Shown piece by piece: positions 44,799 to 53,586 of a stretch of 64,000 nt of DNA; positions within the stretch are counted from its first letter, which is position 1, and every line of letters starts with the position of its first letter. The position numbers and the translations under genes are program-made. The stretch is taken from NCBI GenBank assembly GCA_030426145.1, contig JAUHZF010000003.1, forward strand, positions 1 through 64,000, read 5' to 3'. Under the pieces are notes generated by a model. It had not been told where the DNA came from. It was given only the letters and a program-made list of their open reading frames with translations, and ran no database searches. The stretch is from Polyangia bacterium (GTDB taxonomy: Bacteria > Myxococcota_A > Polyangia > Polyangiales > Polyangiaceae).

Positions 44799-46415
44799 GT
44801 GGCTAAGCGGTCAGCAACCGGCGCTCGCGAGAGTCCGCGTTCATCGTCGCGACGTCCCAGGCTGCCAATGGGCGCGGTCGTGGGGGACTACGACGTCGCC
44901 GAGGTGCTCGGCTCGGGTTCTTTCGGTCACGTTTATGGCGCCGTTCATCGCGTGATCGGAAAACGTGCTGCGCTCAAGGTGCTTCACGCCGAACACGTCA
45001 AGTCTGATTCGCTCGTGCGTCGGTTCCTCGCAGAGGCGAAGGCGGTCAATGCGATCCGGCACCGCGGCATCGTCGACATCTTCGACTTCGGGCAGCTCGA
45101 CGATGGTCGGCAGTTTTTCGCGATGGAGCGACTCGAAGGGGAGACCCTCGAGGACCGCGTGCTTCGCGAGGGGCGACTCGAGCTCTCGGAGGCCATGCCG
45201 ATTCTGCGACGAATGGCACGTGCGCTCGATGCGGCCCATCAGGCGGGGATCGCTCATCGCGACCTGAAGCCGGAGAACATCTACCTGACGGAAGACGGTG
45301 AGGGCGGAACGCAACCGAAGCTGCTCGACTTCGGTATTGCCAAGCTCATGACCGAAGGCCACAGCAGTCAGACGCAAACGGGGCAGATGCTGGGCACGCC
45401 GCTCTACATGTCACCTGAGCAGTGGCGCGGCAAAAGGGTCGACCATCGGACGGACATCTGGTCCCTGGGGGTCGTCGCCTACCAGATGCTCAGCGGCGCA
45501 CTTCCCTTCGACGGCGAGAGCCCGGGGGATGTCATGATCAAGGTGTGTACCGAGGGCCCGACGCCACTTCGGAATCACGTGCCGCAGTATGCGGGAGCCA
45601 TCGAGGCCGCCATCCAACGAATGCTTGGTAAGTATCCCAAGGATAGGCCCAACAGCGCCACGGAGGCGGTACGAGACCTATGCGATGCCGCTGCTCTCGT
45701 CGACACGGGCTTGGTGATGGTTACCCATGCGGCGTCGATCGGAGACTCGGGAGCAGGGACCGCCATCGGGACCGAGAACGGTCGTGCTCAGCTAGTGGGG
45801 GACGAACTCTCCGCTACCGTGCAGATGGAGGAACAGCAGGTCGTGGCTGGAACATCGTCTCCACGCGACGAGGTCGTCGAAGTTGCGGGAGAAGGGGGCG
45901 TCGACGAGGAAGGGGCCCAACTGAGCGCCGAGGCCATGACGGCCACCCTCCAAGAGCGCGACAGCCCGACGTCGCGGCGACATGGGTGGGCGGTGGCCAT
46001 GCTGCTCATCTGCGGCGGAGCGGCGGTCGTGCTCGGGCGGGACGTCCCCTCGAGTGTCGAGGCGAGGACCGGCACGACCGCGACCGTGGTTTCGAAGACG
46101 CCGGATGATCATGAATCGGCGCCGGCTCGTGAGCGAGACGAAGAGGTCGAACCAGCGGCGACGGCAAGCTCCACGGCGGCGGCACCGTCCGCCACGGCGG
46201 CTCATTCGGCATGGGCCGAGCGTGCGCTCGAAGTGCCCACCCGTCGGCACTCAGCGCCTAGGTCGTCGTCACCGCCACTGACACCGCCGCCGTCGTCGCC
46301 ACCGCCACCGTCGCCACCGTCGCCGTCGTCGGCACCGCCACCGTCGCCGTCGTCGGCACCGCCACCGTCGCCACCGCCACCAGGTGGCATCGATCTGCCC
46401 GTGGATACTCGATGA
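44799..46415 (+). CDS. Membrane-anchored Ser/Thr protein kinase with Pro/Ser-rich tail
   Basis: A 538-residue Hanks-type kinase. Numbered from GTG 44799: P-loop GSGSFGHV at 38-45, Lys60, catalytic HRDLKPEN with Asp155, DFG at 177-179, activation end YMSPEQWRGKRVDHRTDIWS. After the kinase domain is an acidic linker, a membrane helix (WAVAMLLICGGAAVVLG, about 402-418) and an extracytoplasmic Thr/Ala segment ending in a Pro/Ser repeat tail. ATG 44868 is an alternative start just before the kinase domain. Its stop overlaps the next gene by four bases; the three genes to 48363 form an operon. Confidence 0.94.
   Translation: MAKRSATGARESPRSSSRRPRLPMGAVVGDYDVAEVLGSGSFGHVYGAVHRVIGKRAALKVLHAEHVKSDSLVRRFLAEAKAVNAIRHRGIVDIFDFGQLDDGRQFFAMERLEGETLEDRVLREGRLELSEAMPILRRMARALDAAHQAGIAHRDLKPENIYLTEDGEGGTQPKLLDFGIAKLMTEGHSSQTQTGQMLGTPLYMSPEQWRGKRVDHRTDIWSLGVVAYQMLSGALPFDGESPGDVMIKVCTEGPTPLRNHVPQYAGAIEAAIQRMLGKYPKDRPNSATEAVRDLCDAAALVDTGLVMVTHAASIGDSGAGTAIGTENGRAQLVGDELSATVQMEEQQVVAGTSSPRDEVVEVAGEGGVDEEGAQLSAEAMTATLQERDSPTSRRHGWAVAMLLICGGAAVVLGRDVPSSVEARTGTTATVVSKTPDDHESAPARERDEEVEPAATASSTAAAPSATAAHSAWAERALEVPTRRHSAPRSSSPPLTPPPSSPPPPSPPSPSSAPPPSPSSAPPPSPPPPGGIDLPVDTR
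46264..46385 (+). repeat. Microsatellite-like CCG/TCG repeat in the kinase tail
   Basis: About 120 bases of near-perfect CACCGCCA/CCGTCG triplet-family repeats encode a Ser/Pro-only tail (SSPPPPSPPSPSSAPPPSP and similar). A 27-base unit (GTCGTCGGCACCGCCACCGTC...) recurs at about 46327 and 46348. Repeat number can vary without leaving frame. Confidence 0.85.
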
Positions 46416-47356
46416 CCATGCTTCAAGTTCTGTCTCGCGTTGGCGCGGTCGCCTTTCTGCTGCTCGTGTCGAACGCCTCGGCGGCAGAGGAAGGCGCGGA
46501 GGCCTTGTTTCAGGATGCGCTGGCGAAGATGAAGCAGGGGCGCTTCGCCGAGGCTTGTCCGCTCCTGGAGCAGAGCCAGCGCATGGAGGCGAAGTCGGGC
46601 ACGCTCATCTCATTGGGCTTCTGTCGGGAGCGCATTGGAAAGACAGCGAGCGCTCACACCGCCTATCGGGAGGCGACCGAGCTCGCGAGGGCAGAAGGAC
46701 GCCACGACTACGTCGTCAAAGCTGGACGCTTGGCGGCCAGCGTTGAGGCGAGGGTCTGCACGTATCGCATCGTCGCTGCCCCCGTGCCGGGACTGGAGGT
46801 GCGGGTGAACGGTCAGCTGGTGTCGCCCGAGCGCTTCGGGCGCGAAGTCGCCATCGACCCGGGGTGCATCACCGTGGTGGCTTCGGCGCCCTCCTACGAG
46901 AGCTCGACGCAGTACGTGGATGTCCTCGAACCGGGGGTGACTGAAGTCGTGGTGCCCTACCTCACGCGCGCGGTTGCCGAGACGATGCATACGGACACCA
47001 CGGGCATCAGCTCGATGGGCATCGTGGGTTGGACGCTGACGGGAGCAGGAGGGGCGGGAATCGTTACTGGACTCGTTCTCGGTGGACTGGTGCTCGACCG
47101 AAAGGCGACCGTGGAACGGGAGTGCGACCTGAAGCTGCGGACTTGTAGCGAGGTGGGGCTCGATGCAAGTCGGCAGGGTGGCGACCTCTCCGTTGGTGCG
47201 ACGGTTGGCGTCGTCGGTGGGCTAGCCATTGCTGCGGCCGGCGTCACCTTGGTGGTGGTGAACGGGTGGGGGGACGATGGCGTGTCGGATGAGCTCGCGA
47301 TCCGGGTATCGCCACAGCGTGGAGGTGTGAGCCTCGGGGCCACGGTGACCTTCTGA
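46412..47356 (+). CDS. Exported TPR-like protein with two membrane helices
   Basis: A 314-residue protein similar in plan to 19392. A signal peptide (RVGAVAFLLLVSNASAAEEG) is followed by TPR helices (ALAKMKQGRFAEACPLLEQS; SGTLISLGFCRERIGKTASA), a PEGA-like beta segment (GLEVRVNGQLVSPERFGRE) and two hydrophobic segments (GWTLTGAGGAGIVTGLVLGG; VGATVGVVGGLAIAAAGVTL). It is the middle gene of the kinase operon, overlapping the kinase stop by four bases and the next start by one. A role as envelope sensor for the kinase is inference. Confidence 0.82.
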   Translation: MTMLQVLSRVGAVAFLLLVSNASAAEEGAEALFQDALAKMKQGRFAEACPLLEQSQRMEAKSGTLISLGFCRERIGKTASAHTAYREATELARAEGRHDYVVKAGRLAASVEARVCTYRIVAAPVPGLEVRVNGQLVSPERFGREVAIDPGCITVVASAPSYESSTQYVDVLEPGVTEVVVPYLTRAVAETMHTDTTGISSMGIVGWTLTGAGGAGIVTGLVLGGLVLDRKATVERECDLKLRTCSEVGLDASRQGGDLSVGATVGVVGGLAIAAAGVTLVVVNGWGDDGVSDELAIRVSPQRGGVSLGATVTF

Positions 47357-48363
47357 TGCGCCTGCTCGTCCATTCGGGACTTGCGGTCGCATCGATGGGG
47401 GCGTGTGCCCAGGTCGTGGGGGCCGACTTCGACGACTACCGCCTCGAGGCGTCGTCGACGAACTCGGCAGGTGGCATGGACGCGGCAACGAGCTCAACCT
47501 CCGCGATGGGAGGCTTGGGCGGCCACTCCCTGTGCGGCAACGACATGCTGGACCCGGGCGAGCTCTGTGACGGCGATTGCCCAGACGAGTGTGTAGACGG
47601 CAACCGCTGTACGACAGACCAGAACTTGGGGTCAGCCAAGACCTGTGATGCGGAGTGCTCGTTCCTGCCGGCCGGGTGCGGCGAAACGGATGGGTGCTGC
47701 CCCGCCAACTGCTTCGACTTTCAAGATCCCGACTGCCCTACGCCCGAGCCGGACGACGTGCTGGTACTCGGCAATGGTAGTCCATCGCTCATCGCTGCGT
47801 TGCGCGCCCAGTTGGAGGCCACGGGTCGCTTCGCCACCGTCAGCAGCATGGATGCCCTGGACACGACCGTCACCACTGCGACGTTGGCGCCTCATGACGC
47901 AGTCTTGGTGTTCAGCAATGCCAGTCTCTGGGCCGATGACGTCGGGGTGGGCAACGCTCTCGCCGACTATCATGATGGTGGAGGTCGCGTGGTCGTGGCG
48001 CTCGCCGCTCATTGTGGAGAGTTCGGTTTCGCCGGCCGGTTCATCACCGACGGCTACCACGCGCTGGGCGGCGTCGGCGTGCTCAATGAAGCCGGAGGGG
48101 TCGGGCTTCACGCCATCCACGAGGGCGCGAGCTACCTCTTCGATGGTGTTTCTACGGCCACCGTGTCTACGGACGTCTTGTGCAACGCCATGCCGACCTC
48201 GGGGGCCATCAGTCTTGGGGAGTGGGATGCAGCGGGCGGCCCGGTGGTCGCATTCGCTCGCAAGGAGGTTGGGGGACGCCAACGTGTCGACGTGAACTTT
48301 TTTCCCGACGCGAGCAACGCTGGGCTCATCCGGTTACTGGGCAATGCTCTGTACTTCGAGTGA
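47356..48363 (+). CDS. Cys-rich protein with ThuA-like domain (paralogue of 32333)
   Basis: A 335-residue exported protein. A short signal (LLVHSGLAVASMGACAQVVG, probable lipobox MGAC) precedes a shorter Ser/Thr/Gly linker, a Cys-rich module (CGNDMLDPGELCDGDCPDEC; GCCPANCFDFQDPDC) and a C-terminal domain (DDVLVLGNGSPSLIAALRAQ; ALADYHDGGGRVVVALAAH; RQRVDVNFFPDASNAGLI). The order and motifs match the protein at 32333. It closes a three-gene operon with the kinase and TPR protein. Function unknown; ligand binding at the cell surface is plausible. Confidence 0.82.
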   Translation: MRLLVHSGLAVASMGACAQVVGADFDDYRLEASSTNSAGGMDAATSSTSAMGGLGGHSLCGNDMLDPGELCDGDCPDECVDGNRCTTDQNLGSAKTCDAECSFLPAGCGETDGCCPANCFDFQDPDCPTPEPDDVLVLGNGSPSLIAALRAQLEATGRFATVSSMDALDTTVTTATLAPHDAVLVFSNASLWADDVGVGNALADYHDGGGRVVVALAAHCGEFGFAGRFITDGYHALGGVGVLNEAGGVGLHAIHEGASYLFDGVSTATVSTDVLCNAMPTSGAISLGEWDAAGGPVVAFARKEVGGRQRVDVNFFPDASNAGLIRLLGNALYFE

Positions 48364-48520
48364 CCGCTCAGAACACTCGCCACGTGTACGGTCGACCCCG
48401 CGACTCCGCTTTTGCGTGACCGTTTCCGGCTGCCCTACGTTTCACCGGGGCATGACCAAGAAGTCGCAAGAGCCCGCGTCGCGCCGTGTCGGTGCGCCGG
48501 CGGTGCTACCGTCCCGTCCC

Positions 48521-48922
48521 ATGTTGGCCATCCGCACCCTATGCGTGCTCGTTCCCTTGCTCAGCACGGGTTGTTTCTTGTTCCAGAGTGGCTCCGGCTC
48601 CGCGAAGGAGCCCGCGCCCGTCGATGACGCGGCCCCCGAACCCGAGGCCACCCCTGAGCCCGAGGCTTCGGAAAGCGCCGGCCCGACGCCTGCCGCCGAA
48701 GGCGGATGCACGTCACCCACGGGTTGCGGCGACGGCGAGGTCTGCTGCCGGAGCCCCATCGGTGAGTTCTACTGCCAGGAGTCCTTCGAGTGTGGACGCG
48801 GCATGTCGGGCTCGATGTGCGAGTCCAAAGAAGACTGTCCTCCCATCGCCACCAAAGAGGCCACCAGCTGCGCCCCCGAGGAAGGCGGCCCAGCCGGGGT
48901 CAAGATGTGCAGCTACGACTAG
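48521..48922 (+). CDS. Small Cys-rich lipoprotein
   Basis: A 133-residue lipoprotein, signal LCVLVPLLSTGC with lipobox STGC, then an acidic Pro/Glu linker (AAPEPEATPEPEASESAGP) and a compact Cys-rich domain (GCTSPTGCGDGEVCCRSPIG; CGRGMSGSMCESKEDCPP) with about ten cysteines. ATG 48521 was selected because it begins a clear signal peptide; the frame is open upstream without one. It converges with the minus-strand gene one base away. Function unknown. Confidence 0.75.
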   Translation: MLAIRTLCVLVPLLSTGCFLFQSGSGSAKEPAPVDDAAPEPEATPEPEASESAGPTPAAEGGCTSPTGCGDGEVCCRSPIGEFYCQESFECGRGMSGSMCESKEDCPPIATKEATSCAPEEGGPAGVKMCSYD

Positions 48923-48923
48923 T

Positions 48924-49886
48924 TCAGCGTGTGTCGCCGTGGCAGTAGGAGCAGCTGTAGGACGTTTCAGAGATCAGCACAGGGTCGTCGGACGGGTCCT
49001 CGTTCTGGAAGAGCGCGACGCGCGCTTCGAGGTTCGCTAGCTGCTCTGCGACGAGGTGCCGATAGGGCCAAGCGTCATAGTCGGGGACCTGGGGGAGGAC
49101 CTCGAGCGTCGTGCGCGCGAGCGCGGTCTCTCCGACTTTCGCGAGGAGTTCGGCGAAGAAGAGCAAGAAGCCCTCCGTATTGTGGGCGGCGAGAGGGGAG
49201 TTGCCGCATGCCCTGGGCGCATTGGCGGTATTCTGGTTCACGAAAGCTACGATCTCCGACGGGGCGCGCTCGACCTGCTGGCCGATACAGAGCTCGATGG
49301 ACGCCCATACGTCGTCGACTGCGGTGGCGAGCTCTGGGCTGCCGACAGCCGCCACCGAGTTCTGTTGTGCGCGGGTGAACAGGTTGAACTCGGGGTAGAG
49401 CGCAACGCCTTCGTCTAGCAGTGCCGTCGCTTCGGCCGCCATCTCCTCGTTACCCGTCGCGACGGCGGTGCCATACATCACCGGCCCGAGCCAGCTGTAG
49501 ATGCGATGGTCGTTGGGGGCGAGCGCACGGGCCTCCTGCAACGCCGTCAGCGACGAGAAGGCGAGGGCGGGGATCTCTGCCTCAGAGAGACTGGGAATGC
49601 GCTCCGCCTCCGCGAGCAGCCAGAGGCGAGAGAGGCCGAGCAGCAGCGTGTTGTTCGCATGCCGCGGATGAGCTTGGTAGGCGTCTTCCAGCTTCTGTGT
49701 CGCTTCCACGGCCCGGTTCATGTCCTCGGACCGAAAGGTCTGCCAGAAGGTGTCGTGTGCCTCTTCGACCCATTCTTCTGGCGAACGAGGTGTCTCGGGT
49801 CCGTCCGTCGATTCCGGTGTCGTGTCGGAACACGCCGCGAGGAGGCAGATGGGGATGATTGCGATGCGTCGAAGGAGCTGTGCCAT
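48924..49886 (-). CDS. TPR-like lipoprotein with C-terminal CxxCH
   Basis: A 320-residue lipoprotein. The signal (IAIIPICLLAAC) carries lipobox LAAC. The helical body has TPR-like pairs (AVEATQKLEDAYQAHPRHAN; LLDEGVALYPEFNLFTRAQQ). The C-terminus ends TSYSCSYCHGDTR, a single CxxCH that could bind haem c covalently, although no other cytochrome-like features or a distal ligand can be assigned. It lies downstream of a NarX/NarL-type pair on the same strand, 69 bases after the regulator. Function unknown. Confidence 0.78.
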   Translation of the reverse strand: MAQLLRRIAIIPICLLAACSDTTPESTDGPETPRSPEEWVEEAHDTFWQTFRSEDMNRAVEATQKLEDAYQAHPRHANNTLLLGLSRLWLLAEAERIPSLSEAEIPALAFSSLTALQEARALAPNDHRIYSWLGPVMYGTAVATGNEEMAAEATALLDEGVALYPEFNLFTRAQQNSVAAVGSPELATAVDDVWASIELCIGQQVERAPSEIVAFVNQNTANAPRACGNSPLAAHNTEGFLLFFAELLAKVGETALARTTLEVLPQVPDYDAWPYRHLVAEQLANLEARVALFQNEDPSDDPVLISETSYSCSYCHGDTR

Positions 49887-49955
49887 GCACACAAACTGCT
49901 CGCCCACGGTGGTCGTGAACATGGGCCATTGGTCATGGTCCAACGCAGCGTGCGC

Positions 49956-50615
49956 TCAGTCGTCTTCGCCATAGTCTCGCGCTAGCAGCGCGGCTTGAAG
50001 TCGGTCCGTGACTTTGAGCTTAGCGAGGACGGCGGTGACGTGGTTCTTGACCGTGCCCTCCGCGAGGTCGAGGTGACGTGCGATGTCCTTGTTGGCCGCA
50101 CCTCGGCCGATGAGTCGAAGAACCTGTCGCTCCCGCGGCGTGAGCACGTCGAGTCTCGGCGAGGGTTCGCGACAGACTTCCTTTTGCGGACTGGCCACGC
50201 GCCTCACGAGCTTGGCGGCGACCTTGGGGTTGATGATCGACCGTCCTTGGGCCGCTTCGATGATGGCTTCAGTCAACGTCTGGTGCGATGCGTCCTTGAG
50301 CAGGTACCCGAGAGCGCCCGCGCGAAGCGCGTCGAAGATCGACGCGTCGTCGTCGAAGGTCGTCAGAACGACCACCTGAGTGTGGGGAGACTCGACGCGA
50401 AGCTGGCGGGTCGCTTCCACCCCATCGAGACGGGGCATGCGCAGGTCCATCAGCACCACGTCGGCCTGGGTCGACGTCGCCACACGTACCGCTTCTCGTC
50501 CGTCCTCCGCCTCCCCTACGACCTCGACGCGAGCGATCGCGTTCAGGAGCGCCACGAGCCCCTCTCGGAAGTGGGCGTGGTCGTCGGCGACGACGACGCG
50601 AACGGAGCCCTTCAT
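49956..50615 (-). CDS. NarL/FixJ-family response regulator
   Basis: A 219-residue regulator. Receiver domain: acidic pocket ADDHAHFREG (Asp11, Asp12), phospho-acceptor Asp57 in VVLMDLRMPRLDGVEA, and Lys in GYLLKDAS. The C-terminal LuxR-type HTH reads TPRERQVLRLIGRGAANKDI then AEGTVKNHVTAVLAKLKVTD. ATG 50615 overlaps the stop of the histidine kinase by four bases. The upstream open frame is part of the kinase gene. Confidence 0.95.
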   Translation of the reverse strand: MKGSVRVVVADDHAHFREGLVALLNAIARVEVVGEAEDGREAVRVATSTQADVVLMDLRMPRLDGVEATRQLRVESPHTQVVVLTTFDDDASIFDALRAGALGYLLKDASHQTLTEAIIEAAQGRSIINPKVAAKLVRRVASPQKEVCREPSPRLDVLTPRERQVLRLIGRGAANKDIARHLDLAEGTVKNHVTAVLAKLKVTDRLQAALLARDYGEDD

Positions 50616-51763
50616 CTCGGCAGCCTCACATGGACGAAGAAGCCACCATCTGGGGACGTACCGAACGCGCAGTCCCCCCCGAGGTGGCTTGTGCGCTCGC
50701 GAATTCCCTCCAGGCCCCACCCCGCCGGTCTACCGTCGGCACCCCTGCCATCGTCTTCGACGCGCAGTCGAAGCGCTTGCTCGTCGACTTCCACCCGAAG
50801 GTGAACCCGTTGCGCTCGGGCGTGACGCCGCACGTTGGTCAAGGCCTCCTGTGCGATGCGCAGGGTCGCGTGTTGGATGGTCGGTGTGACTGCGCCCAGT
50901 GCGCCCTCCATCTCGAGTTGTGTCGTAAGTGAATCCCCCACATCGTCGACCAGCCTGCGAAGCGCATCTTCCAGCGCTGGACCCCGCTCTTCGTGGCTCC
51001 GCATCACGGCGACCGCCTGCCTGACCTCATCGAGTCCTTCTCGGGCGAGACGCTTGGCCCGCGCGACGCCTTCCGGGACCGGCCGACCCTGGGACGCCGC
51101 CACCGCGGTGATCGCTTCGAGCTGCACGAAGATCGACGTCAGGTAGTGACCGAGACCGTCGTGAACTTCGCGCGCCAGACGGTGGCGTTCCTCGGCCCGC
51201 GATACCTCGGCCACCTGGCTCGCGTAGTCCTTCAGTTTCTCATTGGCGTACACGACGCGAGCGGTGAGCTTCTCGGCGCGGGCGCGCCACTCCATCTCCC
51301 TGCGCGCCACGAACGAGAACCCGCCCACGAAGACAGCGAGGGCACCGACGCCCATCAGGACCTCTTCCGGCCGAGCTTGGTCGATCGGGTAGCGCCAGGC
51401 GATGGCCACGGTGAACACGACTCCCCCAACTGCGGCCCAAGCGACGGGGGTGAGCAGGACCGCATGGCTTAGAAGCGGAAGCCCGGCCAGCCAGGCATGA
51501 CCTCCGCTCGACTCGAGCATGACGATCAGCAGCCCGGTCATGACGCCGAAGTAGCCAGAGATCTGTCTCCATGTCGGGGGCGACGCCTCGAGACGGCGTA
51601 ATCCGACCGTGCCCAGGGCCGCGTAGAGCAGGCCCGCCAGGAGGAGGAGGGGTTGCGAGGAGGCTTCGCGCGAAGAATCGAAGCTGCTCCACAATGCGGC
51701 GAACACCGCGGTCAGGGTGACCGCATGGGCGTACAGGGGCGAAACGGCGGGATTGGCCGGCAC
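50612..51763 (-). CDS. NarX/DesK-type sensor histidine kinase
   Basis: A 383-residue kinase with five or six membrane helices in the first ~155 residues ([62 protein letters not shown]) and no sizeable periplasmic domain. A coiled coil follows, then HisKA_3 with EERHRLAREVHDGLGHYLTS (His201) and a HATPase ending in ALRLRVEDDGRGAD and GWGLEGIRERTSHLGG. GTG 51763 was chosen as start because no ATG is in frame near it; the true start is uncertain. It is coupled to its regulator. Confidence 0.92.
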   Translation of the reverse strand: MPANPAVSPLYAHAVTLTAVFAALWSSFDSSREASSQPLLLLAGLLYAALGTVGLRRLEASPPTWRQISGYFGVMTGLLIVMLESSGGHAWLAGLPLLSHAVLLTPVAWAAVGGVVFTVAIAWRYPIDQARPEEVLMGVGALAVFVGGFSFVARREMEWRARAEKLTARVVYANEKLKDYASQVAEVSRAEERHRLAREVHDGLGHYLTSIFVQLEAITAVAASQGRPVPEGVARAKRLAREGLDEVRQAVAVMRSHEERGPALEDALRRLVDDVGDSLTTQLEMEGALGAVTPTIQHATLRIAQEALTNVRRHARAQRVHLRVEVDEQALRLRVEDDGRGADGRPAGWGLEGIRERTSHLGGDCAFGTSPDGGFFVHVRLPR

Positions 51764-51821
51764 GACGCCTAATGTAGGCGCCCTTGGTTCGCCTATGACA
51801 CCAGGAAGATGGTCATGGGTG

Positions 51822-52253
51822 TCAGGGGCAGTCCGCGGCGTATCCGCAGACGTCGGGTGGGAGCGTGGGGTTACACTGGCTCGCCACGGGCACGCAGTAG
51901 GTGAAAGCTCCTTGATGGCAGTCGATGCACTTGGGTGCCAAACACTCGGGACAGCACGGCGACGACGGTGTTGGCTCTGGTGGCGGAGGCGGCGCACCCG
52001 CGATGACCTCGCTCCAGTCGTAGAGTGGAGCGCAACCGTTGGCTTGCAGACAGCCCGACTCGTCGCTGAGGGAAGCACAATCTGCGGGCATGCCCGTGGC
52101 ACTACTGCTCATGGTGGAACCCGTGGACGTCGACGCCCCACCGCCGCCGCCGGCGCCTCCTTCCACCACGACGCTGCTGCCACAGGCAACTGCCCCCGAC
52201 AGCGAGATGGCCCACACCAGCCGACCCTTCACCAAGGCATGCATCGCACCCAT
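51822..52253 (-). CDS. Cys-rich lipoprotein
   Basis: A 143-residue lipoprotein: signal VWAISLSGAVAC with lipobox AVAC, a Gly/Ser/Thr linker (GGAGGGGGASTSTGSTMSSS), then a Cys-rich C-terminal part (ADCASLSDESGCLQANGCAP; CCPECLAPKCIDCHQ; CGYAADCP) including a lone CIDCH. Starts 52253 and 52244 are both possible. It is the first gene of a minus-strand run with the two-component pair. Function unknown. Confidence 0.72.
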   Translation of the reverse strand: MGAMHALVKGRLVWAISLSGAVACGSSVVVEGGAGGGGGASTSTGSTMSSSATGMPADCASLSDESGCLQANGCAPLYDWSEVIAGAPPPPPEPTPSSPCCPECLAPKCIDCHQGAFTYCVPVASQCNPTLPPDVCGYAADCP

Positions 52254-52359
52254 GACCCTTGTCGACCATGGTCCGCCGCTGCGTTCAAGGGCGCGGTACC
52301 GAACGTCTCGTTTCTGCTCAGGGCTGGTCGCGTTCGAGGCGACGTGGGACGAGCCCGGA

Positions 52360-53523
52360 ATGCGTCTCTGGTGGTTGGGCGGCCTCGCCGTGGGACTGAT
52401 GGGCTGTGGCAGCTCCCTCCGGCCGGATGCGCCAACGGCCAACGAGGCGAGCGGTCGCGATGCTTGCGGCTTGGACGCCACGGGCAGGCCTGCTCCGCTC
52501 ATCGTCGACTGGCAACCCGAACATCGAATGGATCTCGAGGCGGCCATGGGGTCACGAGGGCTCGCCGTCGTGCATTGGGACTGCCCGACGCTACGCGTCG
52601 TGTCTGGGTGCTACGTCGATGGCGACTACCAGTACGCCGGAGCGAGCCCCAAGGAGCAGATCATCCGGATGGAGGAGGCGGACGACGTCCGTATGAACCT
52701 GCCCCTCACGGGCGGTTCCCTCGCGGCCCAGCTCGAGGGCTCGCTGGAGCGGGGCACCAGCCTCGACCTCGGCTTGGTGATGGTTGGTAAGAAGACCGCG
52801 CGTGGCGCCCGCTTCACCCGCGATGACCTCAAGGGGCGGTGCGATGGCGCCACCCACGTGGTGCAGAGCGCGACGCTCGGTGCTTTCGCGCTGGCGACGG
52901 GAAGCCACGCCACCGCCCGTACCGTCGCTCAGGTGTTCGCGGCGGAAGCTGGCGGCTCGAGTCGGAGCCTTCGCTCGACTCAGACCCGAGACGGCGAGCT
53001 CGCGGCTTGCGACGCATCGACCCCCGAGGCGCCTGCACGCGGGTGCGATGCGGTTCTTCGGGTCGAGCTCTCGGAGGTGCTCGACCATGCGCCGACCGTC
53101 ACGGTGCTCGACGCCGACTTCGTCGAGGCCTTGCGAGGCCGGTTCTGCGCGGACCCCGAGCAGTGCCGAACGCAGTGTGCGGACGACGACGCGTCGGCAT
53201 GCCACGACCTCGGCATCGTTCAGCTCCTCGGGGACCGCGTGCCGCGTGACTTGGGTCGTGGGACCAAGAACGTGCAGCGCGCGTGCGACCTCGGGCACAT
53301 GAATGCGTGCACCCTGATCGGGATCACCTACCTCACGCGAGGGCCGCGGGCCGATGCAGAGCACGGTCGCAAGCTCTTGGAGCGCCCCTGCGAGCGCGGG
53401 GTGGCAGCCGCCTGCAGCACCCTCGCCATCTCGTTCACCAACAGCGGTGACGAGGGCACTGCGCGTCGCTACTGGGACCGCGCCTGCGACCTCGGCGACC
53501 GCGACGCCTGCCAGAAGCTCTGA
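52360..53523 (+). CDS. Sel1-repeat lipoprotein
   Basis: A 387-residue lipoprotein. The signal (WWLGGLAVGLMGC, lipobox LMGC) is followed by an unassigned region (40-270) and three or four cysteine-containing Sel1-like repeats (SACHDLGIVQLLGDRVPRDL; ACDLGHMNACTLIGITYLTR; ACSTLAISFTNSGDEGTARR; ACDLGDRDACQKL). Sel1 repeats with a Cys pair per unit resemble those of Hcp proteins. ATG 52360 gives the signal peptide; the longer open frame does not. A surface or periplasmic adaptor role is probable. Confidence 0.83.
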   Translation: MRLWWLGGLAVGLMGCGSSLRPDAPTANEASGRDACGLDATGRPAPLIVDWQPEHRMDLEAAMGSRGLAVVHWDCPTLRVVSGCYVDGDYQYAGASPKEQIIRMEEADDVRMNLPLTGGSLAAQLEGSLERGTSLDLGLVMVGKKTARGARFTRDDLKGRCDGATHVVQSATLGAFALATGSHATARTVAQVFAAEAGGSSRSLRSTQTRDGELAACDASTPEAPARGCDAVLRVELSEVLDHAPTVTVLDADFVEALRGRFCADPEQCRTQCADDDASACHDLGIVQLLGDRVPRDLGRGTKNVQRACDLGHMNACTLIGITYLTRGPRADAEHGRKLLERPCERGVAAACSTLAISFTNSGDEGTARRYWDRACDLGDRDACQKL

Positions 53524-53541
53524 GCCCTGGAGGGGCTGGGT

Positions 53542-53575
53542 TCCCACCTGCGGCATGGCGATGCCACAGGTGGGA
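53542..53575. terminator. Bidirectional terminator-like hairpin
   Basis: TCCCACCTG at 53542-53550 pairs with 53567-53575, and GGCAT at 53552-53556 with ATGCC at 53561-53565, giving a 14-bp stem with one mismatch and a GGCG loop. It sits between the convergent genes ending at 53523 and 53587, so it probably serves both. Confidence 0.65.
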
Positions 53576-53586
53576 GGGATGGGCGC

